This document shows, piece by piece, positions 61,657-64,000 of a DNA stretch of 64,000 nucleotides; the first letter of the stretch is position 1, and every line of letters begins with the position of its first letter. Position numbers and translations under genes: made by a program. The stretch is taken from NCBI RefSeq assembly GCF_003335585.1, contig NZ_QBFD01000025.1, positions 169,421-233,420 on the forward strand, written 5' to 3'. This stretch comes from Sulfitobacter sp. DFL-14 (GTDB taxonomy: Bacteria; Pseudomonadota; Alphaproteobacteria; Rhodobacterales; Rhodobacteraceae). A model generated the notes under the pieces. It did no database searches. It had not been told where the DNA came from and saw only the letters and a program-made list of their open reading frames with translations.

Positions 61657-63168
61657 ATGCTTGACCTGACCTATGAAACCCCGAAACCCAAACGCATCGC
61701 GGGGGCCAAGGAGGATTGGGAACTGGTCATCGGGATGGAAGTGCACGCCCAGGTCTCCTCCAACGCCAAACTGTTCTCGGGCGCCTCCACCCTCTTCGGG
61801 TCTGAACCCAACAGCAACGTCGCCTTCGTGGATGCCGCCATGCCCGGCATGCTGCCCGTGATCAACGAATATTGCATCGAACAGGCGGTCCGCACCGGGC
61901 TGGGCCTGAAGGCGCAGATCAACCTGAAATCGGCCTTCGACCGCAAGAACTATTTCTACCCCGACCAGCCCGCCGGCTACCAGATCAGCCAGCTTTACGA
62001 ACCCATCGTCGGCGAAGGCGAAGTGCTGGTGGAAATGGGCGACGGCACCGCGCGGCTGGTCCGCGTCGAACGCATCCACATGGAACAGGACGCGGGCAAA
62101 TCCATCCACGACATGGACCCCGACAGCTCCTTTGTCGACCTGAACCGCGCCGGCGTCTGCCTGATGGAGATCGTCTCCCGCCCCGACATCCGCGGCCCGG
62201 AAGAGGCCGCCGCCTATATCCTGAAACTGCGCCAGATCATGCGCTACCTCGGCACCTGTGACGGCGACATGCAGAACGGCAACCTGCGCGCCGACGTCAA
62301 CGTCTCGATCTGCCGGCCGGGCGATTACGAACGCTACCGCGAGACCGGCGATTTTGGCCATCTCGGCACAAGGTGCGAGATCAAGAACATGAACTCCACC
62401 CGCTTCATCCAGCAGGCGATCGAGGTCGAGGCGCGGCGCCAGATTGCCATTCTCGAAGCGGGCGGCACCGTCGATCAGGAAACCCGCGGCTTCGATCCGG
62501 TCAAGGGCGAGACCCGCACCCAGCGTTCCAAGGAAGAAGCGCATGACTACCGCTACTTCCCCGACCCCGACCTGCTGCCGCTGGAAATCGAACAAGGCTG
62601 GGTCGATGACATCGCCGCCCGCCTGCCCGAACTGCCCGACGCCAAGAAGGCCCGGTTTATCAATGACTTCGGCCTCAGCGATTATGACGCCTCCGTGCTG
62701 ACCGCCGATCTCGATTCGGCGGGCTATTTCGAGGCAACGGCACAGGGCCGCGACGGCAAGATGGCCGCGAACTGGGTCATCAACGAACTCTTCGGACGGC
62801 TCAAGAAAGACGACAGCGACATCACCGACAGCCCGGTCAGCCCCGGCCAGCTTGGTGCCATCGTCGATCTCATCGCCTCTGATGCCATCAGCGGCAAGAT
62901 CGCCAAGGACGTCTTCGAAATCTGCTACACCACCGGCCGCGACCCCGCCGAGATTGTCGAGACTGAAGGCATGAAACAGGTCACCGACACCGGCGCCATC
63001 GAGGCCGCGGTGGACGAGATCATCGCCGCCAACCCCGACCAGGTCGCCAAGGCGCGCGAGAACCCCAAACTGGCAGGCTGGTTCGTGGGCCAGGTGATGA
63101 AGGCGACCGGCGGCAAGGCAAACCCCAAGGCGGTCAACCAGATCGTGGCGGCCAAGCTCGGCGCATGA
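61657..63168 (+). CDS. gatB: Asp-tRNA(Asn)/Glu-tRNA(Gln) amidotransferase subunit B
   Basis: A 503-residue subunit that phosphorylates and amidates mischarged tRNAs. GatB blocks are [11 protein letters not shown] near the N-terminus, [15 protein letters not shown] (about 100), [19 protein letters not shown] and [15 protein letters not shown]. The C-terminal YqeY-like domain has [13 protein letters not shown] at the end. Its presence implies indirect glutaminyl-tRNA synthesis. gatA and gatC are not in the window. The ATG at 61657 follows AAGGTG. Confidence 0.97.
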   Translation: MLDLTYETPKPKRIAGAKEDWELVIGMEVHAQVSSNAKLFSGASTLFGSEPNSNVAFVDAAMPGMLPVINEYCIEQAVRTGLGLKAQINLKSAFDRKNYFYPDQPAGYQISQLYEPIVGEGEVLVEMGDGTARLVRVERIHMEQDAGKSIHDMDPDSSFVDLNRAGVCLMEIVSRPDIRGPEEAAAYILKLRQIMRYLGTCDGDMQNGNLRADVNVSICRPGDYERYRETGDFGHLGTRCEIKNMNSTRFIQQAIEVEARRQIAILEAGGTVDQETRGFDPVKGETRTQRSKEEAHDYRYFPDPDLLPLEIEQGWVDDIAARLPELPDAKKARFINDFGLSDYDASVLTADLDSAGYFEATAQGRDGKMAANWVINELFGRLKKDDSDITDSPVSPGQLGAIVDLIASDAISGKIAKDVFEICYTTGRDPAEIVETEGMKQVTDTGAIEAAVDEIIAANPDQVAKARENPKLAGWFVGQVMKATGGKANPKAVNQIVAAKLGA

Positions 63169-63253
63169 GCGCCCGCCGGGCTGCTGCACCCGGCGCGCAG
63201 CAGGCGATCCGCAGGATGCCGCTTTGCGCCCCTTTGCAATTGGAGCGACCACT

Positions 63254-63733
63254 TTGACCAGGAACAACAAGGCCCCTTTCCGATCCAGCTTGATGACCGT
63301 CAAACCGGAATGGATCGACTTCAACGGCCATCTCAACATGGCCTATTACTCCGTGCTGTTCGACCAGGCGGTGGATGAGGTCTATGGCCAGCTGGGCTTT
63401 GGTCCTGACTATCAAAAGTCCGGCTGCACCACCTATGTGGCGGAATTCCACATCTGTTACCTGCGAGAATTGCATGAGGGCGACCGGGTGAACGCCGCAT
63501 TCCATCTGATTGATTTCGATGAGAAACGCTTTCATTCCTATCAGGAGTTGTACCACGAGGACGGCTGGCTTGCCGCCACGGCCGAGGGGCTGACCCTGCA
63601 TGTGGATCAATCCGGCCCGCGCGTCGCACCGATGCCGCAGAACATCCAGGACGCGCTGGAGGCCTTCAAGACCCGCCAAGGCGCGCTGCCCCCCGAAGCC
63701 CGCGTGGGCCGACGTATCGGGCTGAAGCGGTAG
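63254..63733 (+). CDS. hotdog-fold acyl-CoA thioesterase
   Basis: A 159-residue 4HBT-type thioesterase: PEWIDFNGHLNMAYY (17-31) has the Asp and Asn/Gly-His loop of the active site, then VAEFHICYLRELHEGDRV and FHSYQELYHEDGWLAAT. Substrate unknown; the pattern is near thioesterases acting on short-chain or betainyl-CoA types. I favour the TTG at 63254 with GGAG eight bases before it; the TTG at 63224 and the ATG at 63293 are alternatives. It lies 85 bases after gatB. Confidence 0.88.
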   Translation: MTRNNKAPFRSSLMTVKPEWIDFNGHLNMAYYSVLFDQAVDEVYGQLGFGPDYQKSGCTTYVAEFHICYLRELHEGDRVNAAFHLIDFDEKRFHSYQELYHEDGWLAATAEGLTLHVDQSGPRVAPMPQNIQDALEAFKTRQGALPPEARVGRRIGLKR

Positions 63734-63904
63734 GCTGCGGTTTGGTCCTGCCTTGTAGCACGTCGTTGCCGTTCCAGTGGGTCCCCTGCACCGCCACCCG
63801 CCTGCGCGAAGCCATTCTTGCGGACATCGCCGCCCTGCCACCTGGATTGTCAGACGTCAGACGAAATTGACTTTTACGTCACAAACTGACCCAAATTGGA
63901 AAAC

Positions 63905-63936
63905 CGGACCTTCGTACATAGTGCAGCGAAGGTCTG
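63905..63936. promoter_or_regulatory. hairpin in the leader of the last, partial gene
   Basis: GACCTTCG and CGAAGGTC (63907-63914, 63927-63934) form a perfect 8-bp stem, extended by a C-G pair and a G-T wobble, with a 12-base loop. It is about 15 bases before a candidate GTG start. Confidence 0.35.
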
Positions 63937-63951
63937 GAACGAGCCGATTCT

Positions 63952-64000
63952 GTGGAAAAACAACGTGTTGCAATTGCAGAAAGAAGCGTACTGAACAGGG
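63952..64000 (+). CDS. possible start of a gene leaving the window
   Basis: A GTG at 63952 opens a frame reading VEKQRVAIAERSVLNR to the window edge. A GAG lies eight bases before it. The upstream 220 bases hold no gene. Too short to identify; it may not be real. Confidence 0.25.
   Translation, partial: MEKQRVAIAERSVLNR

Noticed and set aside
61615..63339. 574-codon minus-strand frame opposite gatB
   Set aside because: Low-complexity Ala/Gly/Val/Asp product with no motif; gatB is certain.

Overview
This 64 kb window is a GC-rich chromosomal segment of a marine-type alphaproteobacterium, most likely a member of the Roseobacter group (Rhodobacteraceae). The evidence is the Rhodobacterales-style complex I operon with accessory genes between the core subunits, a NuoE with a long C-terminal extension, a leucine (liu) catabolic cluster, a separate pntA/pntB pair, and intergenic hairpin elements of a kind I associate with this family. 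I see no rRNA, tRNA, CRISPR array, prophage or plasmid genes. The only mobile-element-related gene is a degenerate REP-associated transposase-like gene.

Layout. 1-8.4 kb (minus strand): the nuo operon in the order nuoA, B, C, two tiny ORFs, D, a Cys-rich exported protein, E, a membrane protein with a NuoE-like C-terminal domain, a DUF5337-like protein, F, a MAPEG protein and two DUF3291 genes; nuoG would lie beyond the left edge. 8.4-20.8 kb (minus): the liu cluster for leucine/isovalerate breakdown (liuA, acyl-CoA synthetase, liuB, liuD, liuE, liuC) with several small interleaved genes, ending in an ABC membrane domain without an ATPase and a sugar epimerase; a promoter with a palindromic operator precedes liuA. 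21-23 kb: a DegT-type aminotransferase and gph, divergent from glmU-glmS, a PPOX-fold protein and a DNA alkylation repair protein. 27.7-31.7 kb: a lipoprotein, moaA, and the LPS genes waaA plus a GT4 glycosyltransferase. 32-43.2 kb: two tandem M20 amidohydrolases, an FAD amine oxidase, argE and a complete peptide-type ABC importer, which together look like an uptake and hydrolysis module for N-acylated amino acids or small peptides. 43.5-46.8 kb: a YeeE/YedE sulfur transporter, a DUF3422 protein, and a MerR-carboxymuconolactone decarboxylase pair with a classic overspaced MerR promoter. 47.2-50.3 kb: pntB and pntA. 50.6-55 kb: the transposase-like gene, a PuuD-type amidase, a GlcG-like protein and malate synthase G. 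55-59.2 kb: a small membrane protein, pepN, an SDR and a membrane protein. 59.2-64 kb: a lytic transglycosylase, an unrecognised helical protein, gatB and a thioesterase.

The most interesting signals are non-coding or small: a cluster of three double-palindrome units between merR and pntB; two intercistronic hairpin elements that share one sequence; a REP-like sequence next to the transposase-like gene that recurs 20 kb away; a perfect 24-bp tandem duplication that doubles a start codon; and unstudied small ORFs translationally coupled inside the complex I operon. I did not find a clearly new multi-gene defence or biosynthetic system; most of the window is housekeeping and catabolic metabolism.
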